From Solibacillus sp. FSL H8-0523 (GTDB lineage Bacteria > Bacillota > Bacilli > Bacillales_A > Planococcaceae), in NCBI RefSeq assembly GCF_038051985.1, contig NZ_CP150291.1:620001-684000 (forward strand): a DNA stretch of 64,000 bases, written 5' to 3'. Below are positions 1 through 10,070 of the stretch, piece by piece. Below the pieces are notes generated by a model. It was not told the DNA's origin. It saw nothing but the letters and a program-made list of their open reading frames with translations, and did not search any database. Position 1 is the stretch's first letter. Every line of letters starts with the position of its first letter. The position numbers and the translations under genes were made by a program.

Positions 1-3000
1 GAATGCGTGTTTCCTCAGAGCTTGATGAAGAAATATCGAGTTTATCGCCATTGATGGTTGCCGTTGTTGTGCTACCAGTTGGAACGATGACCTCATTTAA
101 TGAGGTTAAGCCTAATTCATCCATAGAAATGGATTTTTTAAACGTAATGACACCTGTGTCTTCGAAAGCGTATTCTTTAGTCGCTTCGTTGTATGAAACC
201 TTAATCGTATAGAAGCCTGATAAATTCGTATCTGTTTTGTGCTGAATAGGCACTTCGATTGTTGCGCTATTATTTGTTAGGCCGTTACCAGTTGCATATA
301 AAATGCCATCTTTTACATGAGCAGCGGTCGAGCTAAATGTTGCATTTGAAAGTTCGAAGTCGTTTAGTTTTGCTGATAAATCATGTTTTACTGGTGCTGT
401 CGTAATTTCGTAGTTGCCAGCAGTATTGGATACGGTCGTATTGACAACCGTAGTATTTGAGCCGTCTGTTACTTTAAATGTACGTTCGCCGTCCTGGAAT
501 CCGTAAATATAAAGTTTATCGGCAATTGTAATCGCACGCGCAGTAGTTGTTAACTCGTTTGAGACAGAAGTAAGAGCATTTAAGCCTAAATCTGTCGCTG
601 TAATTTCAGCGCGGTCGATTTCGACTGAATATTCATTGCTTGCATTTTTAGTTACGTGAATAATCGTTTGCTGTGGTACGGCAGCACTTGATTTTAAAAT
701 AATTGTTGATGTACCTACTTCAGACATGCTTACAAGCAATTGAGAGTTACTTGAAATTTTATAAAGCTGTGTCGTTTGATTGGCAGTTGTTGCGCTATCA
801 AAATCGCTCATGTGTAACTCAGCTGCTGTAATCAGCTTGTTTGTAATCGCTACAGGCTTTTCAATTAAATATTGGTTGTTTTCAAGCTTTACTTCAATTG
901 AATATTGCTTGCCGTTAGAAAGCGTTACATATGTTGTACCTGCTGATACGGCATATAATGTAAGGCCAGATTTACGTAAGCTTGAACCCTGTAAATCCTG
1001 TATTGTAGCACCTGTATTATCGTCCGTTGTATTAGTTGAAGTAATAACATTTGTTAAATCTAAATCGACAACCTTGAATGTTGGTACGGCAATCTTTCCG
1101 CTTGTGTTCGTTGCTTGGAAATTTAAGATTGCTGATTTATCCTGAATATCCTTTACAATAATTGAGCCGCTCGCTGCAGCGTTCGCAAATAATTGTAGCG
1201 CTGAGCCACTCTCATAGACATGGACGTTTGTTGTATTTGGATAAATATCGATTGACTTAATAGCTTCTAGCTTTAAAGTATTTGCAATTGAAACGGCTGT
1301 TGATTTTGCAATTTCAGGCACGTTAACGGTAGCTGTTATATCCGTAAATGACGTATTTACGGTTAAGGCTGTTGAATTTGTACCATCTGATACTTTAATG
1401 TTTTCTCCACCAGCAATACGAGGATATAAGGCAACACTGTCTGTAAGTGTTAAGCCGCCTACTTTAGAAGCAGTTAATGACGTAACCCCATTAGGTAGGC
1501 CTAAATCAGTATAAGATACAATTTGTGGTGTAATTGCTAATGCGTCCGTGATTGTATAAGCGCCATTTGCATTAGATACATAGACTCCTGTTAAATTGCC
1601 TAGTAAATCAGTGTCTGTCTTATTTGTTTGAATAATCGCTAATGCGTTTTGTAATTTTGTAGCAACAATTTTTACTTCGCCATTGACTTCTACATAGCGG
1701 AAATCATCATTACCTTCGATTAATACTCCGTTTGGTGCTGTTGTAGCTAATACTTCTTGTTTAGTAATATTCTTATTGGCATCGACTGTGACTGAAACTA
1801 ATGTTGCATTTCCTGCCGCATCTACTACACGTACCGTCGTTGAGCCTTCTTTTAATGCAGTAAAGACAAGTTTACCGTTTGCCACTGTATTTGAAATGAC
1901 ACCTGCTGTTGAGTACTCAAATTGTTCTAATGGTGCAGATGCTAAGAGTAGGTCTTTTTCTGACATTAATTCAGACGTATTGTACTCAGGAGTTAAATCC
2001 GTAAGTAACTGTTTAATGTGCTCTGTCGTTGTGTATTTTTCTTCGTTAGCAACAAGCTCATCCACATAGTGCTTTAAGAAAAGGCTATCAAAAGTAGCGG
2101 CGCTCGTAGAAGAAATTGTCGCTAATAAAATGCGAATCATATTTGGATTTCCAGTTGATTGTGCAAGCTTCGCTAATTGTTTGAGCATTGGCACATAGTG
2201 ACTAGATGGACTATTACTGCCACTCCCCCCTAGACTAAGTGCGTTTTCTGATGCATAGAGTTCTTTCGCGTTATTTAAGGTAACGCCATTGATTGTTTTT
2301 GGTACGGTAATTTCAACGTAATTTAAGCCATTGCTATTTACTTTCCAAGTTAGACCAGTAAGCTTTGTGTCGCTGTACACTAATTGATCTTCTTTTAAAA
2401 TAACAAAGTATTTTAAAGCCTCCTGTACAGAAACGGTACTTCTATAAGTTGTATTAATTTTAAATGTGGCTGTACTCGATCCAAATGATTTATCAATCGC
2501 AATTAAACCTACAGATGGTGGTGTTAGCTTTGCAATTTTGAAATCTGCGCCGACACCTGTGTATAAAATGATATCCGTCACATCGTTATACATAGTTAAG
2601 CTGCTGTTAGCTGTATAAAGAGTAGCGTCAGTAGGTGTAGCGGTGATGCCTGTAAGGTTCTCGCTAGCCGTAAAGAATTTGTAATAAATTGGTGTTGAAA
2701 TCATGCTATCAACATTAAATTTGATTTTTCCTAATAGGTTGCCATCACGTACTGCTGTAGCATTAAATGTTGCAGGTGTGCTAGCAGCAGGCTTTGAGAA
2801 AATATCATGAGCTGCAGTAATGTCTGTATAGGTTGTAGCGTCAGCTGTATGCTTTAGCTTAATATTTCCAGTAGCTGTAGGTAAGGCAATATTAATTAGT
2901 GAAATCCAGCCATCTGTATTTGTATTCGCATCATTTGTAGGTGCTGTTATTAGTAATTCTCCAATTGTTTTAGTTGAATCACTAGAAAGCTCGATAGCGC

Positions 3001-6000
3001 CTTGTAGCTCTAACGTTAAGCTTGCTACATCTGCGTTAAGTGTTGTAGCTAATACATTCTTTTTAATTGAAACGTTCGCCAATTGATTGGCGTTAATTGT
3101 GACATCATTGCTTTGGATGTCGATTGTAGAGAAAGGCTGTGCATTAGCGTTTGTATCAACAGTTACGTTAGAACGTTGAATTGTTAAGGTTTTGCCACTG
3201 TAGTTGCCAGCAAAAGTGATTTCTAGCTTAGATGTTGTACTAGCCTGTGCAAATTGAATACCTTCTGTTGCTGCAATACGATTATTTAATAATGAACGTT
3301 TAGCAATGAGTCCTGAATCAGCTGGGGAAATAATTACCTCATTAGATGAAACATTTTGAACTTGAAGTGCGCTATTCGTTGTTTGGATTGTTAAAGTATC
3401 TGCCGCTACATCTTCAATTGTTTGAACGTCGCCTGTAACGGTTAAATCGCCAATTTCAGGTGCGTTTTCTAAAGAAAGGGTGTTACCTGCAACTGATAGA
3501 GTAAGAGCTTTAATTTTTTTGACTTCGTTATTTTCAACTTCTACGACTACGTTTTCTACATTCCCGAATGCTCCGTTAAAAATACTTTGGTGTGCCGCTG
3601 TAATTGCATATTGTTGGTCATTTACAACTAGCATGTTGTCTGCTGTAACAGTTGGAGACCCGGTTTGAACCTCAGTTGGTGCAACAGGCACTGTAACAAG
3701 TCTAGCAACAGCTGAAGTTAAAGCAGCTAAAGCATCATCAATTTGTGCTTGAGAAGCTTTTGTGTCAGCTAAAATAGCTTGAGCAGTAGTAATAGCCGCT
3801 GTTAATGAGGCAACAGAATCAGCCATGTAAAGCTTTTGGTCAAGCGCTGAAGCTTTTGATAGCTGAGCTTGAAGCTTAGACGTATCCACTGTCACAACAG
3901 GCGGTGCTGAAACAAGGCCGGTAATCGCTGAAGTTAACGCAGCTAAAGCGTTATCAACTTGAGCTTGAGAAGCGTTAGTATCCGCTAAAACACCTTGAGC
4001 GTTAGTGATTGCCACCGTTAATGAGGCAACAGAATCAGCCGTGTAAAACTTTTGGTCAAGCGCTGAAGCTTTTGATAGCTGAGCTTGAAGCTTAGACGTA
4101 TTGACGGTCACAACAGGCGGTGCTGAAACGAGTCCAGTAATTGCTGAAGTTAAAGCAGATAAAGCGTCATCAACTTGCGTTTGAGTAGTGTTAGTATCCG
4201 CTAAAACGGCTTGAGCGTTAGTGATTGCCATCGTTAATGAGGCAACAGAATCAGCCGTGTAAAACTTTTGGTCAAGCGCTGAAGCTTTTGATAGCTGAGC
4301 TTGAAGCTTAGACGTATCCACTGTCACAACAGGCGGTGCTGAAACAAGGCCGGTAATCGCCGAAGTTAAAGCAGCTAAAGCGTCATCAACTTGCATTTGA
4401 GAAGCGTTAGTATCCGCTAAAATACCTTGAGCTGTAATGATGGCTGCTGCTAATGTGGCAGCAGAATCAGCCGTGTAAGGTGATTGGTCAAGAGCCGAAG
4501 CCTTAGAAAGCTCTGCTTGAAGCTTAGACGTATCCACCGACACAACAGGCGGTGTAACAGGCGCTAAAACAAGACCAGTAATCGCCGAAGATAAAGCAGC
4601 TAAAGCATTATCAACCTGTGCTTGAGAAGCGTTAGTATCCGCTAAAATACCTTGAGCTGTAGTGATGGCTGCTGCTAATGTGGCAACAGAATCAGCCGTG
4701 TAAGGTGATTGGTCAAGAGCCGAAGCTTTCGTTAGCTCCGCTTGAAGATTAGCAGTATCTACCACTACGATAGGCGGTGTAACAGGCGCTAAAACAAGAC
4801 CAGTAATCGCCGAAGATAAAGCAGCTAAAGCGTCATCAACTTGCGTTTGAGAAGCGTTAGTATCTGCTAAAACAGCTTGAGCTGTAGTAATGGCTACTGC
4901 TAATGTGGCAACAGAATCAGCCGTGTAAGGTGATTGGTCAAGAGCCGAAGCTTTCGTTAGCTCCGCTTGAAGATTAGCAGTATCTACCACTACGATAGGC
5001 GGTGTAACAGGCGCTAAAACAAGACCAGTAATCGCCGAAGATAAAGCAGCTAAAGCGTCATCAACTTGCGTTTGAGAAGCGTTAGTATCTGCTAAAACAG
5101 CTTGAGCTGTAGTAATGGCTACTGCTAATGTGGCAACAGAATCAGCCGTGTAAGGTGATTGGTCAAGAGCCGAAGCTTTCGTTAGCTCCGCTTGAAGATT
5201 AGCAGTATCTACCACTACGATAGGCGGTGTAACAGGCGCTAAAACAAGACCAGTAATCGCCGAAGATAAAGCAGCTAAAGCGTCATCAACTTGCGTTTGA
5301 GAAGCGTTAGTATCTGCTAAAACAGCTTGAGCTGTAGTAATGGCTACTGCTAATGTGGCAACAGAATCAGCCGTGTAAGGTGATTGGTCAAGAGCCGAAG
5401 CTTTCGTTAGCTCCGCTTGAAGATTAGCAGTATCTACCACTACGATAGGCGGTGTAACAGGCGCTAAAACAAGACCAGTAATCGCCGAAGATAAAGCAGC
5501 TAAAGCGTCATCAACTTGCGTTTGAGAAGCGTTAGTATCTGCTAAAACAGCTTGAGCTGTAGTAATGGCTACTGCTAATGTGGCAACAGAATCAGCCGTG
5601 TAAGGTGATTGGTCAAGAGCCGAAGCTTTCGTTAGCTCCGCTTGAAGATTAGCAGTATCTACCACTACGATAGGCGGTGTAACAGGCGCTAAAACAAGAC
5701 CAGTAATCGCCGAAGATAAAGCAGCTAAAGCGTTATCAACCTGTGCCTGAGAAGCGTTAGTATCTGCTAAAACAGCTTGAGCTGTAGTAATGGCTACTGC
5801 TAATGTGGCAAAAGAATCAGCCGTATAAGGTGATTGGTCGAGAGCCGAAGCCTTAGAAAGCCCCGCTTGAAGCTTAGATGTATCCACCGACACAACAGGC
5901 GCTACAACGAGTCCTGTAATCGCTGAAGTTAATACAGCTAAAGCGTCATTAACTTGCGCTTGAGAAGCGTTAGTATCCGCTAAAACAGCTTGCACGTTAG

Positions 6001-7771
6001 TGATAGCCGCTGTTAACGTGGCAACAGAATCAACTGTGTAAAGCTTTTGATCAAGCGCTGAAGCTTTTGATAGCTGAGCTTGAAGCTTAGACGTATCGAC
6101 TGTCACAACAGGTGGTGTAACAGGCGCTACAACGAGTCCTGTAATCGCTAAGGTTAAGGCAGTTAAAGCCGCATTGACTTGTGCTTGAGAAGCGTTCGTA
6201 TCAGCAAGGATGGCCTGAGCTGCTTGAATCGCTGAAGTTAACGTCGTAACAGAATCTACTGTGTAGAGCTCTTGATCAATACCCGAAGCTTCATCCAATG
6301 CTACTTTAAGCTTAGAGTTATCAACTATACTCTGTAGAGGAGGCGAAACTACATTGTTGTTGTTTGACCCTGGATTTGAAGGTATAACAACAACAGGATT
6401 AGATGGCTGATTAGACATAAATTTAGTAATAAATTCTGACCAGCTATAGGTATCGTTATTAACAACAGCTTGTAGAACATTAATTGCAGAACTTATATTA
6501 AATGTTGAAAAATTATTTGCTGAACTGTGTAAATGTGATATTGAAGCCGTTCCTAAAAGCTGTAATAAATTAGTAACGTAAACATTTAGGAATGCTCCGT
6601 TTAATGTTAATGTCGCTGTAGTAAGTGCATGCAGATTACTAATTAATGAATTTTCATTGGTAATAGTTGATTGTGTAGTTTCAATATGTAAATCGTTAAT
6701 AGACGAGTTAGCAAATGTAGCTACTGTTTGTTGATTTGCATTTGCCATAGGTAATAAAGAAGCAGTTTTTGCACGTTCTTGTTGAATATCTACAGTTAGA
6801 GCAGTTACTTGATCAAATTTTAACGTAGTAGGAGTAGCTGAATAACTAATTTTACTAGCTTGAACATCTTTTAAAAGTTCAAGCGAAGCTGGTAGGGTAA
6901 GTGTGTTAATTATACTGCCTTGAAGATTAAGTTTCTCAGCATTTGCCGAAATGTGTAAGTTATCAATTGTCTGTAATTGATTGTTCTTAATAGTAATGGA
7001 AATGGCAGCATCCTTAAGTGCTGGCGCATTACTAGCTAAAGATAAAAATTTGAAATCAGAATCGAATTTATATTTTGTCCCATCGATTGTTAAGTAGTTT
7101 TTAGTGATTTTTTCAATAGTTCCTGAAACTGTTTTTTTATCTATAAATTTACTATTTTCTGCACGTACTACAAATGAAGCAAATTGTCCGCGAGTAACGG
7201 CGCTCTTCATATCATATGTAGTAGCAGTTTTTCCTGTTGTAACACCTAATCCATAAAGTGAGGCAATATAAGGTGAATATTCATGTGATAACGAAACGTC
7301 ACTAAAAGGATGTGTATGGTCAACACTTGTTAAACTAAATGCTTTAACTAGCATTTTTGATAATTGTCCACGAGTAACTGTGTCATTTTGTTTGAAACTA
7401 CCATCTGGGAAACCATTAATAACTCCTGCTTCAACTAGTGCAGCGATATGTCCGTAAAATTGATGCGTTTGTGGTAAATCGATAAAATTCGGATTTGAAA
7501 CATTTTGTGTATCTAAATTTAATACAGAAGAAAGGATTTTAGCAGCTTGTCCACGAGTGACAGCTTGCTCTGGTTTGAATGTACCATCAGGAAAGCCGTT
7601 AATAATCCCTCGCTCCAGTAAATTTATAATATTGTCATAATGTGTATTATTAGAATGTAAATCGTTAAATCCATTTCCTGCAACAGTTGCTGCAGGAATA
7701 GCAGAAAAAGTACTTGCGACTAATGATACTGCAATGGATGAATTTAAAATTTTATTTTTTGGATTTTTCAT
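1..7771 (-). CDS. Giant SLH-anchored FIVAR-repeat surface protein, C-terminus outside window
   Basis: This is an open minus-strand frame of about 2590 codons that runs off the window start, so the C-terminus is missing. I checked the frame at seven places and it stays open. Start ATG at 7771 is preceded by AGGAGGC (7784-7790). Residues 1-28 look like a signal peptide. Three SLH domains follow (about 34-85, 96-145, 155-205; motifs such as INGFPDGTFKP and VTRGQ), which in this family bind pyruvylated wall polymer. Residues ~206-480 are a non-repetitive beta/alpha region, ~482-1360 are twelve ~75-residue FIVAR-type repeats, and the rest is Ser/Thr/Asn-rich beta-strand sequence with Ig-like stretches. 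FIVAR repeats occur in very large staphylococcal adhesins such as Ebh/Embp; adhesion here is inference. It is divergent from fliD. Confidence 0.9.
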   Translation of the reverse strand, partial: MKNPKNKILNSSIAVSLVASTFSAIPAATVAGNGFNDLHSNNTHYDNIINLLERGIINGFPDGTFKPEQAVTRGQAAKILSSVLNLDTQNVSNPNFIDLPQTHQFYGHIAALVEAGVINGFPDGSFKQNDTVTRGQLSKMLVKAFSLTSVDHTHPFSDVSLSHEYSPYIASLYGLGVTTGKTATTYDMKSAVTRGQFASFVVRAENSKFIDKKTVSGTIEKITKNYLTIDGTKYKFDSDFKFLSLASNAPALKDAAISITIKNNQLQTIDNLHISANAEKLNLQGSIINTLTLPASLELLKDVQASKISYSATPTTLKFDQVTALTVDIQQERAKTASLLPMANANQQTVATFANSSINDLHIETTQSTITNENSLISNLHALTTATLTLNGAFLNVYVTNLLQLLGTASISHLHSSANNFSTFNISSAINVLQAVVNNDTYSWSEFITKFMSNQPSNPVVVIPSNPGSNNNNVVSPPLQSIVDNSKLKVALDEASGIDQELYTVDSVTTLTSAIQAAQAILADTNASQAQVNAALTALTLAITGLVVAPVTPPVVTVDTSKLQAQLSKASALDQKLYTVDSVATLTAAITNVQAVLADTNASQAQVNDALAVLTSAITGLVVAPVVSVDTSKLQAGLSKASALDQSPYTADSFATLAVAITTAQAVLADTNASQAQVDNALAALSSAITGLVLAPVTPPIVVVDTANLQAELTKASALDQSPYTADSVATLAVAITTAQAVLADTNASQTQVDDALAALSSAITGLVLAPVTPPIVVVDTANLQAELTKASALDQSPYTADSVATLAVAITTAQAVLADTNASQTQVDDALAALSSAITGLVLAPVTPPIVVVDTANLQAELTKASALDQSPYTADSVATLAVAITTAQAVLADTNASQTQVDDALAALSSAITGLVLAPVTPPIVVVDTANLQAELTKASALDQSPYTADSVATLAVAITTAQAVLADTNASQTQVDDALAALSSAITGLVLAPVTPPIVVVDTANLQAELTKASALDQSPYTADSVATLAAAITTAQGILADTNASQAQVDNALAALSSAITGLVLAPVTPPVVSVDTSKLQAELSKASALDQSPYTADSAATLAAAIITAQGILADTNASQMQVDDALAALTSAITGLVSAPPVVTVDTSKLQAQLSKASALDQKFYTADSVASLTMAITNAQAVLADTNTTQTQVDDALSALTSAITGLVSAPPVVTVNTSKLQAQLSKASALDQKFYTADSVASLTVAITNAQGVLADTNASQAQVDNALAALTSAITGLVSAPPVVTVDTSKLQAQLSKASALDQKLYMADSVASLTAAITTAQAILADTKASQAQIDDALAALTSAVARLVTVPVAPTEVQTGSPTVTADNMLVVNDQQYAITAAHQSIFNGAFGNVENVVVEVENNEVKKIKALTLSVAGNTLSLENAPEIGDLTVTGDVQTIEDVAADTLTIQTTNSALQVQNVSSNEVIISPADSGLIAKRSLLNNRIAATEGIQFAQASTTSKLEITFAGNYSGKTLTIQRSNVTVDTNANAQPFSTIDIQSNDVTINANQLANVSIKKNVLATTLNADVASLTLELQGAIELSSDSTKTIGELLITAPTNDANTNTDGWISLINIALPTATGNIKLKHTADATTYTDITAAHDIFSKPAASTPATFNATAVRDGNLLGKIKFNVDSMISTPIYYKFFTASENLTGITATPTDATLYTANSSLTMYNDVTDIILYTGVGADFKIAKLTPPSVGLIAIDKSFGSSTATFKINTTYRSTVSVQEALKYFVILKEDQLVYSDTKLTGLTWKVNSNGLNYVEITVPKTINGVTLNNAKELYASENALSLGGSGSNSPSSHYVPMLKQLAKLAQSTGNPNMIRILLATISSTSAATFDSLFLKHYVDELVANEEKYTTTEHIKQLLTDLTPEYNTSELMSEKDLLLASAPLEQFEYSTAGVISNTVANGKLVFTALKEGSTTVRVVDAAGNATLVSVTVDANKNITKQEVLATTAPNGVLIEGNDDFRYVEVNGEVKIVATKLQNALAIIQTNKTDTDLLGNLTGVYVSNANGAYTITDALAITPQIVSYTDLGLPNGVTSLTASKVGGLTLTDSVALYPRIAGGENIKVSDGTNSTALTVNTSFTDITATVNVPEIAKSTAVSIANTLKLEAIKSIDIYPNTTNVHVYESGSALQLFANAAASGSIIVKDIQDKSAILNFQATNTSGKIAVPTFKVVDLDLTNVITSTNTTDDNTGATIQDLQGSSLRKSGLTLYAVSAGTTYVTLSNGKQYSIEVKLENNQYLIEKPVAITNKLITAAELHMSDFDSATTANQTTQLYKISSNSQLLVSMSEVGTSTIILKSSAAVPQQTIIHVTKNASNEYSVEIDRAEITATDLGLNALTSVSNELTTTARAITIADKLYIYGFQDGERTFKVTDGSNTTVVNTTVSNTAGNYEITTAPVKHDLSAKLNDFELSNATFSSTAAHVKDGILYATGNGLTNNSATIEVPIQHKTDTNLSGFYTIKVSYNEATKEYAFEDTGVITFKKSISMDELGLTSLNEVIVPTGSTTTATINGDKLDISSSSSEETRI
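3690..6330 (-). repeat. Twelve tandem FIVAR-type protein repeats
   Basis: Twelve tandem units of about 71-75 codons lie inside the surface-protein gene. Each unit has the pattern LQA-L-KASALDQ, Y-ADSVA-L, AI--AQ-ILADTNASQ-QVD-AL and LTSAITGLV, followed by a Pro/Val linker such as APVTPP. The two outer classes differ: units near the N-terminal end use the linker VVAPV, those near the C-terminal end VSAPP. The middle units are nearly identical. The unit length fits a three-helix FIVAR module separated by short Pro-rich linkers, giving a rod-like stalk. Confidence 0.9.
4786..5685 (-). repeat. Four identical 225-bp tandem copies within the FIVAR array
   Basis: Copies begin at 4786, 5011, 5236 and 5461 and I see no base differences between them. 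The flanking copies at 4561 (225 bp) and 5686 (213 bp) are the same module but carry substitutions. Exact tandem identity implies recent duplication or gene conversion, and copy number may vary between strains or be mis-assembled. Confidence 0.93.
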
Positions 7772-7897
7772 ATTGAATAATAAGCCTCCTTCAATTAGTT
7801 CATGGTTTTTATCGGCACAGTTCCTTCAATTTGTAACGTTTGCACTAATTGGGAAAAGAAAATATTAGAGAGATTTACAATTTGTTTTATGAAATGT

Positions 7898-7923
7898 TCA
7901 AATTTAAAAATCAATTCCGATAT
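7898..7923 (+). promoter_or_regulatory. Possible sigma-D-like promoter for fliD
   Basis: TCCGATAT at 7916-7923 resembles the flagellar sigma-D -10 element GCCGATAT. A weak TCAA lies 14 bases upstream in place of TAAA. It sits about 120 bases before fliD, a gene under sigma-D in Bacillus subtilis. The -35 match is poor, so this is tentative. The 270-bp gap also carries the minus-strand leader of the surface protein. Confidence 0.35.
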
Positions 7924-8041
7924 AAAAAGGAGTAATCGTTTTAAAGTGGTTTTTATTGGTATATTTTAGGTAATTAAATTGAATAAGTTTGTAAGTATGA
8001 ATTCACATAAAAATAAGCAGTAATTTTAGGAGGAGTTAGTT

Positions 8042-9616
8042 ATGGTAACACGTATAGGTGGATTAGCATCAGGTATGGATATTGACAGCATGGTAGAAAA
8101 ATTAATGCAGGCTGAAAAAGCGCCATTAGACAAGCTTTATCAAAAGAAGCAAACGCAGGAATGGCAACGTGATGCGTATCGTGACGTTAACAAAAAGTTA
8201 AATGCATTCGACACGTTCTTGTTTGATAATATGACAATGAAAAAAGATGTGTATAAAACAACGGTCAGCTCTAGTAATAGCGCTGTTACTGCAACAGCAA
8301 CAGCAGGTGCGCAAGGTAGTGTAAATATTAGTGAAGTATCAAAGCTTGCTAAGAGTGGAAGTGCAGTTTCAAGTGGAATCGGTGCAGGTACGGCATCAAC
8401 AGTAACGCTAGAGTCGTTGAATTTAGATTTTGAATTCGATGCAAATGGTGAAGCAAAGGTTGACATGAAAGTATTGAAGGCCTCTGGAAAGCTAGAGGAT
8501 GTATCACTAACTTTCAAGAAAACAGATACGATTGCAGATGTTGTAAAAACATTAAATGGTAGCACAACAGGGTTAAATGCCTTTTATGATGAGCAATCTG
8601 GCCAGTTCTCAATTTCAACGCAGGTGACAGGTGCAGGTGAAATGATTAAAGGTATGGAATTACAAGATACAGTTGATGAGAACGGCTTTCCTGGAGTTGT
8701 TGATGCGGAAGTATCACACACGGCTTCTATTTACGTTGGAGAACAAGGCAAGGATTTCTTTAGTAGCTTAGGTTTTACTGGAGGGAATTTTCTAGCAACT
8801 GGTGAAAATGCGAAATTAACAGTGAATGGTGTAGCTATTGAGCGTCAATCAAATACAATAGACGTTAATGGCGTGAGTATTACTTTAAACGAAGAATATA
8901 CAGGTACAAAACCAATTACACTAACAACTCATACAGACGTTGAACATATGGTAGACAAAATCAAAAAATTTGTCGAAAACTATAATGGTTTAGTAGAGTC
9001 ATTTACTGCTTCAACAAAAGAAACAAAGTATCGTGATTTCCCACCTTTAACAGACGAGCAGAAAAAAGACATGTCTGAAGACGAAATTAAGTCTTGGGAA
9101 GAAAAAGCGAAATCGGGTGTTTTACGTAGTGATTCATTAGTTCGTTCTGGTTTAGCATCGATGCGTAGTACGATGTATGAAGTGGGCGGTAGCTCTAATG
9201 AGTTATTTAATAGCTTATACAAGATGGGTATTACGACTTCAAACAAAACATCAGACAATGGTAAATTGGTGATTGATGAAGAAAAACTAAGAAAAGCGAT
9301 TGAATCTGATCCAGATGCCGTGTTTTCAACATTTAGTAATGTAAGTGATGAGAAACCAGGTTTAGTTCAGAAGCTGCGTAAAAACATCTCGGCAATGACT
9401 ATTAATATTGAAAAGAAAGCTGGTAAAGCGGAGTCTGTAAACAATACGTTTAATTTAGGACGCGCGCTAAATGATCTTGATACGCGTATTGATGCATGGA
9501 AGAAAAAATTAGCAAATCTTGAAGAGCGTTATTGGAAGCAATTTGGTGCAATGGAAACGGCTATCAACAAAGCAAACCAGCAATCAGCTTCATTATTCTC
9601 AGGGCAAGCTCAATAA
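8042..9616 (+). CDS. fliD: Flagellar filament cap protein FliD (HAP2)
   Basis: FliD caps the growing flagellar filament and promotes folding of exported flagellin. The 524-residue product starts with the typical RIGGLASGMDIDSMVEKLM segment (FliD N domain, about 1-110). The long FliD C domain (about 270-510) has VDKIKKFVENYN and a final coiled-coil, LDTRIDAWKKKLANLEERYWKQF, expected to form the disordered C-terminal export/stacking region. ATG 8042 follows AGGAGGAG at 8028-8035. It heads an operon with fliT and fliS. No flaG gene precedes it, as one does in B. subtilis; the giant surface-protein gene lies there instead. Confidence 0.96.
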   Translation: MVTRIGGLASGMDIDSMVEKLMQAEKAPLDKLYQKKQTQEWQRDAYRDVNKKLNAFDTFLFDNMTMKKDVYKTTVSSSNSAVTATATAGAQGSVNISEVSKLAKSGSAVSSGIGAGTASTVTLESLNLDFEFDANGEAKVDMKVLKASGKLEDVSLTFKKTDTIADVVKTLNGSTTGLNAFYDEQSGQFSISTQVTGAGEMIKGMELQDTVDENGFPGVVDAEVSHTASIYVGEQGKDFFSSLGFTGGNFLATGENAKLTVNGVAIERQSNTIDVNGVSITLNEEYTGTKPITLTTHTDVEHMVDKIKKFVENYNGLVESFTASTKETKYRDFPPLTDEQKKDMSEDEIKSWEEKAKSGVLRSDSLVRSGLASMRSTMYEVGGSSNELFNSLYKMGITTSNKTSDNGKLVIDEEKLRKAIESDPDAVFSTFSNVSDEKPGLVQKLRKNISAMTINIEKKAGKAESVNNTFNLGRALNDLDTRIDAWKKKLANLEERYWKQFGAMETAINKANQQSASLFSGQAQ

Positions 9617-9632
9617 TAGGGGCTAAAAATTA

Positions 9633-9995
9633 ATGGAACAACAATTACAACAGCTATTACAAATTTCGGCAAAACTTTATGAAAAGCTAACAAATGATCC
9701 CGAAGAATCGGTTCGTGATGAATTTATTGAAGACATTCAAGGACTAATCGATCAGCGTGGCGAATTAACCAAACAAATTGTAGATGCCGGTTTTTCTTAT
9801 AATGCAGATGATAAAACGCACCGAACATTATTTGAATTAGATAAGGGAATTCGAAGTCGACTCGAGCGTGTAATGATAACGATTAAAGAAGATATGAAAA
9901 ACCTTCAAAACGCTAAAAAGAATGAACAACAATATACAAACCCTTATGGACATGTACAAGTCATGGATGGTATGTATTACGATAAGAAAAAGTAA
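9633..9995 (+). CDS. fliT: FliT-like flagellar chaperone
   Basis: This is a small 120-residue, charged, almost entirely helical protein 16 bases after fliD and followed by fliS. FliT-type chaperones bind FliD and keep it export-competent. Sequence conservation in the family is low, so the call rests on helical composition, size and position between fliD and fliS. The segment GLIDQRGELTKQI is typical of such proteins. The order fliD-fliT-fliS differs from fliD-fliS-fliT in B. subtilis. The tail (QYTNPYGHVQVMDGMYYDKKK) is unlike the helical body. Confidence 0.75.
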   Translation: MEQQLQQLLQISAKLYEKLTNDPEESVRDEFIEDIQGLIDQRGELTKQIVDAGFSYNADDKTHRTLFELDKGIRSRLERVMITIKEDMKNLQNAKKNEQQYTNPYGHVQVMDGMYYDKKK

Positions 9996-10070
9996 CTTAA
10001 ATTGTTACTAGGAATTTAGTCATAGCTACGTTAAACTTATAGTAAATGAGCTTCAAAAGGAGTGTTTTTA

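Noticed and set aside
3-3668. Four plus-strand frames of 62-121 codons at the window start
   Set aside because: They are antisense to the giant surface-protein gene, whose frame is open throughout and has recognisable domains.
4561-5900. Regular repeats that might suggest a CRISPR array
   Set aside because: The period is 225 bp without variable spacers and it is coding (75 codons per unit).
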